6,547 bases of DNA, from positions 1 through 6,547 of the forward strand of contig PIVW01000336.1 of the NCBI GenBank assembly GCA_003353825.1, given 5' to 3'. Position numbers and translations under genes: made by a program. The notes under the pieces are model-generated. The model did no database searches. It saw only the letters and a list, made by a program, of their open reading frames with translations, and had not been told where the DNA came from. Positions 6,508-6,547 of this stretch are shown here, piece by piece. The DNA is from Chloroflexota bacterium. Lineage in GTDB: Bacteria > Chloroflexota > Anaerolineae > J102. The stretch's first letter is position 1, and each line of letters starts with the position of its first letter.

Positions 6508-6513
6508 AGGAGG
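6508..6513 (+). promoter_or_regulatory. Strong ribosome binding site of the downstream gene
   Basis: AGGAGG is a full match to the anti-Shine-Dalgarno core and lies seven bases before the ATG at 6521. It fixes the start of the partial gene. Confidence 0.85.
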
Positions 6514-6520
6514 AAAGGAA

Positions 6521-6547
6521 ATGTCTTTAACTACAATCCGCTGTCCC
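6521..6547 (+). CDS. 5' end of an unrecognised gene (continues beyond the window)
   Basis: Nine codons are visible, MSLTTIRCP, starting at an ATG with an ideal Shine-Dalgarno sequence and a likely promoter of its own. The early Cys-Pro could begin a CxxC zinc ribbon, but with only nine residues that is a guess. It is co-directional with the addB-like gene but probably an independent transcription unit. Confidence 0.7.

Larger units (their letters stand above)
6369..6520. other. Spacer after addB
   Basis: These 152 bases separate the addB-like stop from the next start. They become A+T-rich towards the right, and contain a likely promoter at 6420-6428 and a ribosome binding site at 6508-6513. 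I see no clear rho-independent terminator for addB and no structured RNA. Confidence 0.6.

Overview
The window holds the 3' end of an unrecognised gene, a degenerate copy of the start of an addB-like gene, a large reverse-strand restriction-modification (R-M) gene, an intact addB-like gene, and the first nine codons of a further gene. Codon use in the forward genes is G+C-rich. The addB-like protein has the alternating motif layout seen in many divergent AddB homologues, there are heptanucleotide tandem repeats inside a coding region, and one promoter looks like an extended -10 element. I lean towards a Chloroflexota (Anaerolineae/Caldilineae-like) chromosome. That is an impression, not a demonstration.

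Layout. Positions 1-237 (+) are the tail of an upstream gene. Immediately after its stop, 237-350 matches codons 2-39 of the addB-like gene found 2.9 kb downstream. This copy has lost its start codon, has an in-frame TAG, and stops abruptly at about 350. Positions 449-3031 (-) encode an 860-residue protein: an N-terminal XamI-type restriction endonuclease fused to a gamma-type N6-adenine DNA methyltransferase with a C-terminal specificity region. A 115-bp divergent spacer follows. The full-length addB-like helicase/nuclease gene is at 3147-6368 (+). A 152-bp spacer with a likely promoter and a strong ribosome binding site leads to a partial gene at 6521.

Interpretation. The upstream gene and the addB-like gene were probably adjacent or overlapping in one operon. 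An R-M gene then entered in reverse orientation exactly at the start of the addB-like gene. It left the old 5' end as a stub on one side and a full reading frame on the other. This resembles the 'insertion with long target duplication' mode proposed for R-M genes. The stub and the intact gene differ mainly at synonymous positions, so the two copies probably diverged as functional alleles before the event.

Functionally, the R-M protein would cut and methylate a short palindrome; GTCGAC is a guess from the XamI family. AddAB-type enzymes process the double-strand ends that such cutting produces. The addB-like gene also carries two arrays of degenerate 7-bp repeats, read in frame as a roughly 33-residue low-complexity insert.
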